From the NCBI RefSeq assembly GCF_023147585.1, contig NZ_JAHXOZ010000002.1, forward strand, positions 10,415 to 74,414: 64,000 bases of DNA. Direction: 5' to 3'. The position numbers were made by a program, and so were the translations under genes. Source of the stretch: Micrococcus sp. EYE_212. Its GTDB lineage: Bacteria; Actinomycetota; Actinomycetes; Actinomycetales; Micrococcaceae. A model generated the notes under the pieces. The model searched no databases and was not told the DNA's origin. It saw nothing but the letters and a program-made list of their open reading frames with translations. Below, piece after piece: positions 18,171 to 28,109 of the stretch (its first letter is position 1; the number at the start of each line of letters is the position of its first letter).

Positions 18171-19103
18171 TCAGGAGCACAGGGCCTCCAGCTCGCGGCG
18201 CAGGTTCAGACGCGCCGGCTGCTCCCAGCGGGCGCGGCCGGTGGCGGTGGCGTAGAGGTGCTCGGCGGAGAGCAGGTGCTGGAGGACGGCAGCCCTCCCG
18301 GTGCGCCAGTGCGCGTCAGCGACGTGCGCGAAGTCCGCGCGCACGGCCTCGACGTAGCGGTCATACCCCTGGGGGGAGCTGCCGAGCACCGCGAGGTCCG
18401 CGTCGCTCAGAGCAGCCCCGGCGGGGTCGCCCGGGGCTGGGCGGTGGTCCACGGTGAGCAGCACGAGCCGCTCGACCTCGGCGACGAGGGCGGTGGGCAC
18501 CCGCAGCCGCGGATCGCCGAGCAGGTGGAGGGCGAGCTCGGCCGAGTCCGCCTCGTCCTGGCCGGGGTCGGCCGTCTGGTCCGCCGCGTAGACGGCGTCG
18601 TGGAACCAGGCCGCCAGACGCACGGCGCGGGGGTCCGCGCCGAGGTCCTCACCAGCGGCGTCGAGCTCGTCCAGCGCCTCGAGCACGGCGAGCAGGTGCG
18701 CGGGGGAGTGGTAGTGGCGGTGCTCCTCGGCCCACCGCGTCAGCAGCTCCTGACCCGTCGCGAGCACCGCGTCCGGGTGGGCACCGGCCCCCGCGAAGAG
18801 CCGCTCCCAACGGCGGCGCAGCACCGGGGCGATCCGCGCCGGCCGGCGTCGGGCCGGAACGCGCAGGCCCGATCGGACGAGGCGCCGGACCAGCTCCGCG
18901 CCGCTGACCTCCTCCGCCCCTGCCGCCACGAGGTCCGCGTGGCGGTGCGCAGGCACGTCGTAGTGGTCCAGGTCGAAGGCGCGCGGGCTGAGGCCAGCCG
19001 TCCGCGCGAAGGCGTGCAGCTCCTCGAGGGAGGCGTCCGAGACGAGGTGCGAGAACACCGTGCCGTGCGCGGGCCAGACGGGTGGGTCGATGAGCACGCT
19101 CAT
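18171..19103 (-). CDS. DUF4031-HD domain fusion protein
   Basis: The 310-residue protein joins two parts. Residues 1-90 match DUF4031 (MSVLIDPPVWPAHGTVFSHL, then AFDLDHYDVPAHRHADLVAAG), a short actinobacterial domain of unknown function. Residues about 100-310 look like an HD-type metal phosphohydrolase, with HYHSPAHLLAVLEALDEL and the His-Asp pair in LAAWFHDAVYA. Family HD domains hydrolyse phosphate esters, often nucleotides, but the substrate is unknown. ATG at 19103 follows the minus-strand box TAGAGT by seven bases, so the mRNA is probably leaderless; the open frame further upstream overlaps the WXG100 region and is not coding. The gene converges on groEL. Confidence 0.85.
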   Translation of the reverse strand: MSVLIDPPVWPAHGTVFSHLVSDASLEELHAFARTAGLSPRAFDLDHYDVPAHRHADLVAAGAEEVSGAELVRRLVRSGLRVPARRRPARIAPVLRRRWERLFAGAGAHPDAVLATGQELLTRWAEEHRHYHSPAHLLAVLEALDELDAAGEDLGADPRAVRLAAWFHDAVYAADQTADPGQDEADSAELALHLLGDPRLRVPTALVAEVERLVLLTVDHRPAPGDPAGAALSDADLAVLGSSPQGYDRYVEAVRADFAHVADAHWRTGRAAVLQHLLSAEHLYATATGRARWEQPARLNLRRELEALCS

Positions 19104-19110
19104 GACCGCC

Positions 19111-19116
19111 ACTCTA
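19111..19116 (-). promoter_or_regulatory. -10 box TAGAGT, predicted leaderless start
   Basis: TAGAGT (read on the minus strand) ends seven bases before the ATG at 19103 of the DUF4031-HD gene. Confidence 0.5.
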
Positions 19117-19141
19117 GGCCGCGCGCGGCACGGGCCCCGGA

Positions 19142-19432
19142 TCAGAAGCGGAACATCGAGGCGTTCGCCGCCTCTGCGTCCTGGTACTGCTGGGCGGCGG
19201 CGTCCATGGCCTGGCGGATGGACGCCAGGGAGGCCTCCACGCGCTGCTGGGTGGCGCGCCACTCGGTCAGCACGCCCTGGAAGTTGCTGGACGCCTGGCC
19301 GCGCCACGTGTCCTGGAGCTGGCGGAGGCTCGCCTCCATGGTGTTCACCTCGGCCTGCAGGCGGCCGATGGACCCCTCGACGGCGCCGCTCTTGGCGCGC
19401 AGGTCCTCGATGTCGATCTGGACGATGGTCAT
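19142..19432 (-). CDS. WXG100 family ESAT-6-like protein
   Basis: This 96-residue protein has the WXG100 layout: two helices joined by a turn with W43-R-G (LRQLQDTWRGQASSNFQGVL). Such proteins are small dimeric substrates or partners of type VII (ESX) secretion. ATG at 19432 is used; AGAGGGGA precedes it, and an upstream frame of 18 codons is unlikely to be translated. A minus-strand TAGCGT box lies about 60 bases upstream. It ends in NASMFRF without an obvious YxxxD/E export signal. No EccC ATPase or other ESX gene is in this window, so it is an orphan here. Confidence 0.9.
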   Translation of the reverse strand: MTIVQIDIEDLRAKSGAVEGSIGRLQAEVNTMEASLRQLQDTWRGQASSNFQGVLTEWRATQQRVEASLASIRQAMDAAAQQYQDAEAANASMFRF

Positions 19433-19515
19433 GTGCGTGTCCCCTCTGTGAACGCCGGAGGTGCGGCCGGCTCCGCTGACCCCCACGCTAGGGACGGCCG
19501 CTGCCGGCCCGCCGT

Positions 19516-19538
19516 CGGTCCCCGCGGTCTGGGGACCG
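19516..19538 (-). terminator. hairpin after the histidine kinase gene
   Basis: CGGTCCCC pairs perfectly with GGGGACCG around a 7-base loop, about 50 bases beyond the kinase stop codon. It probably ends the two-component operon and insulates the WXG100 promoter. Confidence 0.55.
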
Positions 19539-19588
19539 GCCGGGGGAGCGGTGAGCCCTGTGCAGGAGCCGCGGCCGGGCCGCGGGAC

Positions 19589-21358
19589 TCAGCCGCCGTC
19601 GCGCGGGCCGCGGTCGCGACGGCTGGCCGCAGCGCGGCGCAGTCGTCCGGCGACCCGCGTCAGCCGACGGCGCTGGACCGCGGACGAGGCGCCCGCCCCC
19701 GAGGGGGCCGCAGAGGAGGAGGCGCGTCCGGCGGGATCCGCCGTCGGACGCCCGCCCTCCGGGCCGTCCTCCTCGAGGCCGGCGTCGACGTCGTCCTCGT
19801 GCCCGGATTCGCCGTCATCCTCGAGGTCGTCGTCCTCGAAGGGGGTCCACGGCAGGTGCACGGAGAACGTGGCGCCGCCGCCCTCGGTCTCCAGGAGCCG
19901 GACGGAGCCGCCGTGCTGGGCGGCGATCGCGGCGACGATCGCCAGGCCCAGCCCTGTGCCGCCGGTCTCGCGGTGGCGCGAGGAGTCCGCGCGGTAGAAC
20001 CGCTCGAAGATCCGTGCGCGGTCCTCCTCGGAGACGCCCTGGCCGTGGTCGCGGATCTCGATCACCGAGTCCCGGTCCGGTCCCCCGCCGGGGCCGCCGG
20101 AGCCGCCGGAGGGGATCTCCACGGTGCCCACCGCGATCTCGATCGGGGTGCCGGCCGGGGTGTACCGCAGCGCGTTCGTCATGAGGTTGACCACCACCTG
20201 GCGGATGCGGTTCTCGTCGCCCATGAGGGGGGCCGAGGAGGCCCGTCCGCCGTCCAGCCCGACGAGCCGCACCGTGCGGTCCGGGGCGTTGACCGAGGCG
20301 TCCATCATGGAGTCCACGCCCAGCACGAGCAGGTCCACCGGCGCGTGCTCGAGGGGCCGCTGCTCGTCCAGGCGGGCGAGGGTCAGCAGGTCCTCCACGA
20401 GGCGCGTCATGCGGGCCGCCTCGGACTCGATCCGGCCCATCGCCGCGGCCACGTCCTCCTCCTTCGTGATGCCGCCGTGGCGGTAGAGCTCGGAGAAGCC
20501 GCGGATGGTCACGAGCGGGGTGCGCAGCTCATGGGACGCGTCCTGCACGAACCGGCGCATCTTGCCCTCGGAGACCTCCTTGTCCCGGAAGGCGGACTCG
20601 ATGTGAGCGAGCATCGCGTTGAGCGAGCGGGACAGTCGCCCCACCTCGGTGTCCGGGGGCGCGGTCTCGACGCGCTGGCTCAGATCGCCCGCCGCGATCT
20701 TCGCGGCCGTGCGCTCCACGCGGTTCAGCGTCCGGAAGGCGCGCTCCACCGCCAGGTTGGCCACCACGACGGCGCCCGCCGTCGCCAGCAGCCCGATGGT
20801 CACCACGAGCGCGGTGACCCGCTCCACGGAGGAGGAGACGGTGTGCAGGGGCAGGGCGATGGCGATGGAGCCCTCGCCGCTGCGCAGGGGGTACAGCTGG
20901 ACCCGCCAGCCGTTCGAGTCCGCCTGCGTGCCGGGCACCTCGAAGGACTCGGAGCCGATCTCGCGCACGCGATCCAGGGAGAGCCCCTCGAGGCGCGGGG
21001 CGTCCGCGTCCATGATCACGGGGGTGCTGACGACCGGCGCGCCCGTGGTGTCCCACAGGGCGCCGTAGAAGCGCAGGATCCCGTGCTGGGGCGTGTAGTA
21101 CCCGCCGGTCTGGACCACGGTGGTCAGGTACACGGACACCGCGTCCCGGTTGGTGACCATGTCCTCGTCCAGCTGCCGCACGAGCTCCTGCCGGAACAGG
21201 GCGGAGGTGACGAGGGCGGTGACCGCCACGAGGGTGAGCATGAGCGCCGTGATCATCACGACGAGCTTGGTGCGCAGGGACTGGGCCGACCACGCGCCCC
21301 GAGCCCACGTGCGGGGGTACCGCAGCCGGGACGACGCGACGCGGAGGCGCTCCGCCAC
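19589..21358 (-). CDS. sensor histidine kinase
   Basis: This 589-residue membrane sensor kinase autophosphorylates a histidine and passes phosphate to the response regulator encoded one base upstream. Helix 1 is at about 31-54 (LVVMITALMLTLVAVTALVT). An extracytoplasmic sensor of about 125 residues follows, then helix 2 near 181-205, a HAMP linker, HisKA with His276 (DASHELRTPLVTIRGFSELY), and HATPase with N box NLMTNALRYTP, DHGQGVSEEDR and GGTGLGLAIVAAIAAQHGG. Its layout resembles mycobacterial TrcS. The start is GTG at 21358. The last 90 residues are unusual: a highly acidic stretch (FEDDDLEDDGESGHEDDVD) followed by a basic tail. The signal is unknown. Confidence 0.93.
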   Translation of the reverse strand: MAERLRVASSRLRYPRTWARGAWSAQSLRTKLVVMITALMLTLVAVTALVTSALFRQELVRQLDEDMVTNRDAVSVYLTTVVQTGGYYTPQHGILRFYGALWDTTGAPVVSTPVIMDADAPRLEGLSLDRVREIGSESFEVPGTQADSNGWRVQLYPLRSGEGSIAIALPLHTVSSSVERVTALVVTIGLLATAGAVVVANLAVERAFRTLNRVERTAAKIAAGDLSQRVETAPPDTEVGRLSRSLNAMLAHIESAFRDKEVSEGKMRRFVQDASHELRTPLVTIRGFSELYRHGGITKEEDVAAAMGRIESEAARMTRLVEDLLTLARLDEQRPLEHAPVDLLVLGVDSMMDASVNAPDRTVRLVGLDGGRASSAPLMGDENRIRQVVVNLMTNALRYTPAGTPIEIAVGTVEIPSGGSGGPGGGPDRDSVIEIRDHGQGVSEEDRARIFERFYRADSSRHRETGGTGLGLAIVAAIAAQHGGSVRLLETEGGGATFSVHLPWTPFEDDDLEDDGESGHEDDVDAGLEEDGPEGGRPTADPAGRASSSAAPSGAGASSAVQRRRLTRVAGRLRRAAASRRDRGPRDGG

Positions 21359-21359
21359 C

Positions 21360-22067
21360 TCAGCGCTTGTCGGCCGTGCGCAGCATGTAGCCCACCCCGC
21401 GCTTGGTGTGGATCATGCGGTCCCGCCCGCCCACGTCGATCTTGCGACGCAGGTAGGAGATGTAGGACTCCACGATGGAGGCGTCCCCGTTGAAGTCGTA
21501 CTCCCACACGTGGTCCAGGATCTGGGCCTTGGAGAGGACGCGGTTCGGGTTCATCATCAGGTAGCGCAGGAGCTTGAACTCGGTGGGGGAGAGGTCCACC
21601 ACCTCGCCGCCGCGACGCACCTCGTGCGCGTCGTCGTCCAGTTCGAGGTCGTCCACGCGCAGCACGGCGCCGTCGTCGTCCAGGGACGCGGTGCGCCGCA
21701 GCACCGCGCGGATGCGGGCCACCACCTCGTCCAGCGAGAAGGGCTTGGTAACGTAGTCGTCCCCGCCCACGGTGAGGCCGGTGACCTTGTCCTCGGTGCC
21801 GTCCCGGGCGGTGAGGAACACCACGGGGAAGTGGCGGCCCGCGGCGCGCAGCCGGCGGGTCACGGTGAATCCGTCCATGTCCGGGAGCATCACGTCCAGC
21901 ACCGCCAGGTCCGGCTGGAACTCCTCCGCCGCCTCGAGGGCGTCGTGGCCGTTGGCGGCGGCGCGCACCTCGAAGCCCGCGAAGCGCAGGGACGTGGAGA
22001 GGAGCGCGCGGATGTTGGGCTCGTCGTCCACCACGAGGAGGCGGGCTTCAGGGTTCTGAGACTGCAT
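21360..22067 (-). CDS. OmpR/PhoB-family response regulator
   Basis: The 235-residue regulator has a receiver domain at 1-120 with phospho-acceptor Asp58 (AVLDVMLPDMDGFTV), acidic pocket VVDDEPN, Thr in VVFLTARD and Lys in YVTKPFSLDEV. A winged-helix DNA-binding domain follows at about 135-232 (DLSPTEFKLLRYLMMNPNRV, then VESYISYLRRKID and TKRGVGYML). It resembles mycobacterial TrcR. The kinase gene follows after one base, so both are on one transcript. Target genes cannot be told from sequence; members often regulate their own operon. Confidence 0.95.
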   Translation of the reverse strand: MQSQNPEARLLVVDDEPNIRALLSTSLRFAGFEVRAAANGHDALEAAEEFQPDLAVLDVMLPDMDGFTVTRRLRAAGRHFPVVFLTARDGTEDKVTGLTVGGDDYVTKPFSLDEVVARIRAVLRRTASLDDDGAVLRVDDLELDDDAHEVRRGGEVVDLSPTEFKLLRYLMMNPNRVLSKAQILDHVWEYDFNGDASIVESYISYLRRKIDVGGRDRMIHTKRGVGYMLRTADKR

Positions 22068-22128
22068 GAGTCCAGTCTGGCCACTCCACCTGGGAGTCCG
22101 CTGGGCGTTCGCTGACGTGCCGGGCCGC

Positions 22129-22401
22129 TCAGGAGCGGGCGCGCCGCACGGCCGAGAGGACCAGGTGCAGCACCAGCAGGCCGAACCCCGCGGGAAGCCC
22201 GTAGAGGGCCAGGCGGTACAGGAGGGGCAGGGCCGGGGCCGAGAGGAAGTAGGCCACCAGGAGGGCCGCCAGCGCGAGGGCGGAGACCGCCGTGACGGCC
22301 ACGCCCGCCACGAGCACCGCGCGCAGCCACGGGCTGGGCGCGCGGCCTTCCGCGAGGTCGGTGGCGGGTCGGCGCGCGGCGGAGGGGACGGTGGCAGGCA
22401 T
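22129..22401 (-). CDS. small three-helix membrane protein, unknown function
   Basis: I do not recognise the family. The 90-residue product has hydrophobic segments LRAVLVAGVAVTAVSALALA, LLVAYFLSAPALPLLYRLAL and GLPAGFGLLVLHLVLSAV, and ends RRARS. ATG at 22401 is preferred over the GTG at 22410, because a minus-strand TACAGT box (22414-22409) ends seven bases before the ATG and overlaps the GTG. The gene diverges from the cold-shock gene and lies just upstream of the two-component operon on the same strand. Confidence 0.65.
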   Translation of the reverse strand: MPATVPSAARRPATDLAEGRAPSPWLRAVLVAGVAVTAVSALALAALLVAYFLSAPALPLLYRLALYGLPAGFGLLVLHLVLSAVRRARS

Positions 22402-22408
22402 GGCCGCC

Positions 22409-22427
22409 ACTGTAGTCCGGCTATCCT
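22409..22427. promoter_or_regulatory. back-to-back -10 boxes
   Basis: TACAGT on the minus strand (22414-22409) and TATCCT on the plus strand (22422-22427) are only seven bases apart. Two RNA polymerases could not occupy them together, so the small membrane gene and the cold-shock gene may be expressed in competition. Confidence 0.5.
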
Positions 22428-22636
22428 GGAGGATCAGTGCAGCACGTCCATCGCCGTCCCTCGAGGGCTCACGGTCAGAGGCGGTCCCCCCGATGCCGCG
22501 GCCTCACCGCGCCGGTGCAGTCCAGGACCCCGCCGATCCCTCGGGCGAGACCCGGCCGAGCGCCCGTCGGAGACGGCGGCGGCGCCCGCCGGAGAGGCCG
22601 CTGGGCGACCCGACGACGAAGAAGCAGGTACCAGAG
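22428..22636 (+). promoter_or_regulatory. long 5' leader of the cold-shock gene
   Basis: About 200 bases lie between the TATCCT box and the ATG at 22637. Long structured leaders are typical of cold-shock mRNAs, where they act as RNA thermosensors. The segment is GC-rich with no start codon preceded by a good ribosome site, and I see no other feature in it. Confidence 0.4.
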
Positions 22637-23020
22637 ATGCCCACCGGTCGCATCAAGTTCTACGACTCCGCCAAGGGGTTCGGATTCGCCCACACCGACG
22701 AGGGCGAGGAGGTCCACGTGCCCTCGTCGGCCCTGCCCGCGGGCGTGACGGAGCTCCACTCCGGGGCTCGCGTCGAGTTCGGCGTGGCCGAGGGGCGGCG
22801 CGGAAAGCAGGCGCTCTCCCTGCGCGTGCTCGACTCCGCCCCCTCCGTGGTCCGCAACCACCGCCCCAAGCCCGATGAGATGGCGGTCCTCCTGGAGGAC
22901 CTCATCCGGGTGCTGGACCAGACCTCCAACGGCCTGCGCCGCGGGCGCTACCCGCAGCCCGCCCAGGCCGGCAAGATCGCGCAGGTCCTGCGCCGCGTCG
23001 CGGACGACCTCGAGGCATGA
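22637..23020 (+). CDS. cold-shock domain protein with C-terminal extension
   Basis: The 127-residue protein has a cold-shock domain at 1-66. RNA-binding motif 1 is KGFGFAHTDEG and motif 2 is EVHVPSSAL, where the usual VFVHFSA is altered. A roughly 60-residue tail follows (MAVLLEDLIRVLDQTSNGLR) that classical 67-residue CspA lacks. Cold-shock domains bind single-stranded RNA or DNA and open RNA structure. ATG at 22637 follows CCAGAG. The stop overlaps the ATG of the DUF3027 gene (ATGA), so the two are translationally coupled. Confidence 0.9.
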   Translation: MPTGRIKFYDSAKGFGFAHTDEGEEVHVPSSALPAGVTELHSGARVEFGVAEGRRGKQALSLRVLDSAPSVVRNHRPKPDEMAVLLEDLIRVLDQTSNGLRRGRYPQPAQAGKIAQVLRRVADDLEA

Positions 23021-23478
23021 GCGCCGTGAAGCACGAGACGGAGCAGCCTGTGACGCCGTCCGCGAGCGGTCAGAGCCCCGAGACCGAGGCGGCCGCCGTG
23101 CCGGCGCCTCCCGTCCGGCGTCGGGCCCCCAAGCGGGACGAGCTGCTGGCGGAGGCCGTGGAGACCGCGCGCGCCGCGCTGGCCGAGGATGCGGAGGAGG
23201 GCCAGGTGGGCGAGCACCTGGACGCCACGGCGGACGACGACCGGCTCGTCACCCACCGCTTCGCCGCGCACCTGCCCGGCTACGCGGGGTGGGCCTGGTA
23301 CTGCACCCTCGCCCGGGCCCCGCGCTCGAAGCACGTGACCGTGTGCGAGCTGGGGATCCAGGCGCATGACGGGGCCCTCGTGGCCCCGCCGTGGGTGCCC
23401 TACGCCGAGCGCGTGAACGAGGACGAGCGCGAGCGTCTGGCGGCCGTCGCCGAGGGCCGCGTCCCCGACGAGGCCTGA
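23017..23478 (+). CDS. DUF3027 protein
   Basis: This 153-residue protein matches DUF3027, an actinobacterial family of unknown function. The conserved core runs from about residue 70: VTHRFAAHLPGYAGWAWYCT, then SKHVTVCELGIQAHDGALVA and PPWVPYAERV. The N-terminal 40 residues are disordered. The ATG overlaps the stop of the cold-shock gene by four bases, and this pairing is, from memory, common in actinobacteria, so a joint role in RNA handling is possible but unproven. Its stop lies seven bases from the convergent serC stop. Confidence 0.85.
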   Translation: MSAVKHETEQPVTPSASGQSPETEAAAVPAPPVRRRAPKRDELLAEAVETARAALAEDAEEGQVGEHLDATADDDRLVTHRFAAHLPGYAGWAWYCTLARAPRSKHVTVCELGIQAHDGALVAPPWVPYAERVNEDERERLAAVAEGRVPDEA

Positions 23479-23485
23479 GCCCTGC

Positions 23486-25470
<1,985 letters not shown>

Positions 25471-25592
25471 CCGGCGCGTGAGGCGCAGGTGACCGATCGG
25501 TGAAGACTTTGCGCACCCGCGTGCGACACGCCGCGCGCAGGGACCGGAGGCCCGTAGCGTGGGACCGTCCGCTCCCCGTCCCGAGGCCCGCC

Positions 25593-26087
25593 ATGCGCAC
25601 ACTCGTCCTCAACGCCGGCTACGAACCCCTCTCGGTGGTCTCCGACCGCCGAGCGCTCCTGCTCGTGGCCACGGGCAAGGCCAGCGTCCTGGAGGACGGC
25701 GGGGATCCCATGCTGAGCCCGACGCGCGCGTGGGGCCGCCCCCTGGTGATCCTCCTGCACCAGTACATCCGCGTCCCCCACGGGGAGGCGGCACCCGTCT
25801 CCCGCAAGGGCGTGCTGCGCCGGGACGGCCACCGCTGCGCCTACTGCGGGGCCCACGCCACCACGGTGGACCACGTCCGGCCCCGTTCGCGCGGCGGGGA
25901 GAACTCGTGGGAGAACCTGGTGGCGTGCTGCCTGCGCTGCAACGGCGCCAAGGCGGACCGCTCGCTCGAGTCCCTGGGGTGGCGGCTGCGCGTGGACCCG
26001 GTGCGCCCGCGCGGTGCGCAGTGGCGTATCCGCGAGCTCGACCGCCCCGCCGAGGCGTGGCAGGGCTACCTGGGCCTGGCGGCCTGA
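25593..26087 (+). CDS. HNH endonuclease family protein
   Basis: The 164-residue protein belongs to a widespread actinobacterial HNH family. It starts MRTLVLNAGYEPLSVVSDRR, and the nuclease motif lies near 75-125: RDGHRCAYCGAHATTVDHVR with zinc-binding CxxC, then GGENSWENLVACCLRCNGAK with the second CxxC. HNH domains cut DNA with a metal ion. This group is a chromosomal housekeeping family of unknown role and is not linked here to phage or a restriction methylase. The ATG at 25593 is the natural start; the frame is open 31 codons upstream but TAGCGT (25555-25560) suggests a promoter there. Confidence 0.88.
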   Translation: MRTLVLNAGYEPLSVVSDRRALLLVATGKASVLEDGGDPMLSPTRAWGRPLVILLHQYIRVPHGEAAPVSRKGVLRRDGHRCAYCGAHATTVDHVRPRSRGGENSWENLVACCLRCNGAKADRSLESLGWRLRVDPVRPRGAQWRIRELDRPAEAWQGYLGLAA

Positions 26088-26128
26088 CGCTCCCAGCGGA
26101 ATCCCCCCGCCGCTCCCGGGGCGCTCCC

Positions 26129-26134
26129 TAGACT
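26129..26134 (+). promoter_or_regulatory. -10 box TAGACT of the ABC exporter gene
   Basis: TAGACT lies 35 bases before the chosen ATG, and AGGGGAG (26155-26161) provides the ribosome site. Confidence 0.45.
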
Positions 26135-26169
26135 GCTCTCGGTCACGAGACGACAGGGGAGTGATGCGC

Positions 26170-28038
26170 ATGAGCATGGAGTCGGCGGCACGGGCGTCCA
26201 TGATGCGCATGACGCGCAGCGGCCCGGAGGCGTCCCAGTCCCTCAAGAAGGGCACCGTGCGGCGCGCGGTCGCGTTCGCCGGACGGTACCGCGCCCGGCT
26301 GGTCGTGTTCGTCCTCGCCTCGATCCTGGGGGCCGTGCTCGGCGTCGCCTCGCCGGTCCTCGCGGGCGACGTCGTCAACGCGATCACCGGCGGCCGGGAC
26401 GGCGACCTGATCGTGCGGCTCGCGCTGCTCATCGCCGCGGTCGCCATCGCCGACGCCGTCCTCGGCGTGTTCACCAAGTGGCTCTCCGCGGGCCTCGGCG
26501 AACGGGTCATCTTCGACCTGCGCACGCAGGTCTTCGACCACGTGCAGCGCATGCCCGTGGCCTTCTTCCAGCGCACCCGCACCGGGGCGCTCGTCTCCCG
26601 CCTGAACAACGACGTGATCGGCGCGCAGTCGGCGATCTCCCGGACGCTCTCCGGCGTGGTCGCCAACGTGGTCTCCGTGGCGCTGACCCTGGGCGTCATG
26701 GTGGCCACCAGCTGGCAGGTCACCGTCCTGTCCCTCGTGATGCTGCCCGTGTTCCTCCTCCCGGCGCGGGCGGTCGGCTCGAAGCTGGCGGGGCTGTCCC
26801 GCGAGCGGGCCGGGCACAACGCCGCCATGGGCGACCAGATGACCGAGCGCTTCTCCGCCCCCGGCGCCACCCTCATCAAGCTCTTCGGCCGCCCCGCCGC
26901 CGAGTCCGCCGAGTTCGCCCGCCGCGCGGACCGCGTGCGCGCCACCGGCGTGGACATCTCCGTGCGCCAGGCCGTGTTCACCACGCTGCTCACCCTGGTC
27001 TCCGCGCTGGCGCTCGCCGCCGTGTACGGGGTGGGCGGCCTGCAGGCGATCGCCGGCACCCTCGACGCCGGCGACGTCGTCACCCTCGCCCTGCTGCTCA
27101 CCCGCCTGTACGCCCCGCTGACGGCCCTGGCCAACGCCCGGGTGGAGATCATGAGCGCGCTCGTGAGCTTCGAGCGGGTGTTCGAGGTGCTGGACCTGCA
27201 GCCCCTGATCACCGAGGCGGAGCATCCGGCGGCCCTGCCGGCCGGGCCGCTGTCCGTGCGGCTGCGGGACGTGCGGTTCGCCTACCCGTCCGCGCAGCAG
27301 GTGTCCCTGGCCTCCCTCGAGGAGGTGGCCGTGCTGGACACCCGCGGCGGCGAGGAGGTGCTCCACGGGATCGACGTCAGCGTCCCCGCCGGCGCCACCG
27401 TGGCGCTCGTGGGCTCCTCGGGCGCCGGCAAGTCCACGATCGCCTCCCTGGTCACCCGCCTGCACGACGTGTCCTCCGGCGCGGTGGAGCTCGGCGGCGT
27501 GGACGTGCGGGACCTGACCTTCGCGGACCTGCAGGAGGCCGTGGGCATGGTGACCCAGGACGGGCACCTGTTCCACGACTCCGTGCGGGACAACCTGCTG
27601 TTGGCCCGCCCGGACGCCACGGACGCCCAGCTGTGGGACGCCGTCGAGCGGGCGCGCCTGCGGCCGGTGATCGAGGCGCTCCCGGACGGACTGGACACCG
27701 TGGTGGGCGAACGCGGATACCGGCTCTCCGGCGGCGAGCGCCAGCGCATGACCATCGCCCGGCTGCTGCTGGCCGCCCCGCGCGTCGTGGTCCTGGACGA
27801 GGCGACGGCGGCCCTGGACTCCACCAACGAACGCGCCATCCAGGAGGCCCTGGGGGAGGCGCTGGCCGGGCGGACGGCGATCGTGATCGCGCACCGGCTC
27901 TCCACGGTGCGCAATGCGGACGAGATCCTCGTGGTCGAGGCCGGACGGATCGTGGAGCGCGGCCCGCACGCGCAGCTGCTGGCGGCGGGCGGACGGTACG
28001 CGGAGCTCTACACCACGCAGTTCGCGGACGCGGAGTGA
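26170..28038 (+). CDS. ABC exporter, fused permease and ATPase
   Basis: This 622-residue half-transporter combines six membrane helices (about 45-330) with an ATPase domain, as in MsbA/LmrA-type exporters that work as dimers and expel lipids, drugs or peptides. Walker A is GSSGAGKST near 415, the signature LSGGERQRM near 519, Walker B RVVVLDEATAALDS near 538, and the H loop IAHRLSTV near 574. An insertion (AQQVSLASLEEVAVLDTRGG) splits the first strand of the ATPase domain. Three in-frame ATGs at 26164, 26170 and 26176 are possible; 26170 has the best spacing from AGGGGAG. The partner and substrate are unknown; no second half-transporter gene is adjacent. Confidence 0.92.
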   Translation: MSMESAARASMMRMTRSGPEASQSLKKGTVRRAVAFAGRYRARLVVFVLASILGAVLGVASPVLAGDVVNAITGGRDGDLIVRLALLIAAVAIADAVLGVFTKWLSAGLGERVIFDLRTQVFDHVQRMPVAFFQRTRTGALVSRLNNDVIGAQSAISRTLSGVVANVVSVALTLGVMVATSWQVTVLSLVMLPVFLLPARAVGSKLAGLSRERAGHNAAMGDQMTERFSAPGATLIKLFGRPAAESAEFARRADRVRATGVDISVRQAVFTTLLTLVSALALAAVYGVGGLQAIAGTLDAGDVVTLALLLTRLYAPLTALANARVEIMSALVSFERVFEVLDLQPLITEAEHPAALPAGPLSVRLRDVRFAYPSAQQVSLASLEEVAVLDTRGGEEVLHGIDVSVPAGATVALVGSSGAGKSTIASLVTRLHDVSSGAVELGGVDVRDLTFADLQEAVGMVTQDGHLFHDSVRDNLLLARPDATDAQLWDAVERARLRPVIEALPDGLDTVVGERGYRLSGGERQRMTIARLLLAAPRVVVLDEATAALDSTNERAIQEALGEALAGRTAIVIAHRLSTVRNADEILVVEAGRIVERGPHAQLLAAGGRYAELYTTQFADAE

Positions 28039-28057
28039 GGGGCGGGCGTCAGGCGGC

Positions 28058-28079
28058 CTGTGGGCCCTCCTGGCCACAG
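28058..28079 (+). terminator. hairpin after the ABC exporter gene
   Basis: CTGTGGGCC can pair with GGCCACAG, with one bulged G, around CTCCT. It lies 20 bases after the stop codon and just before the base composition drops. Confidence 0.45.
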
Positions 28080-28109
28080 CTATGCCAGCGGAGGCGACCG
28101 GTTCACCAA

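Noticed and set aside
22402..22410. GTG at 22410 as start of the small membrane protein
   Set aside because: It overlaps the predicted -10 box; ATG 22401 fits the leaderless spacing.
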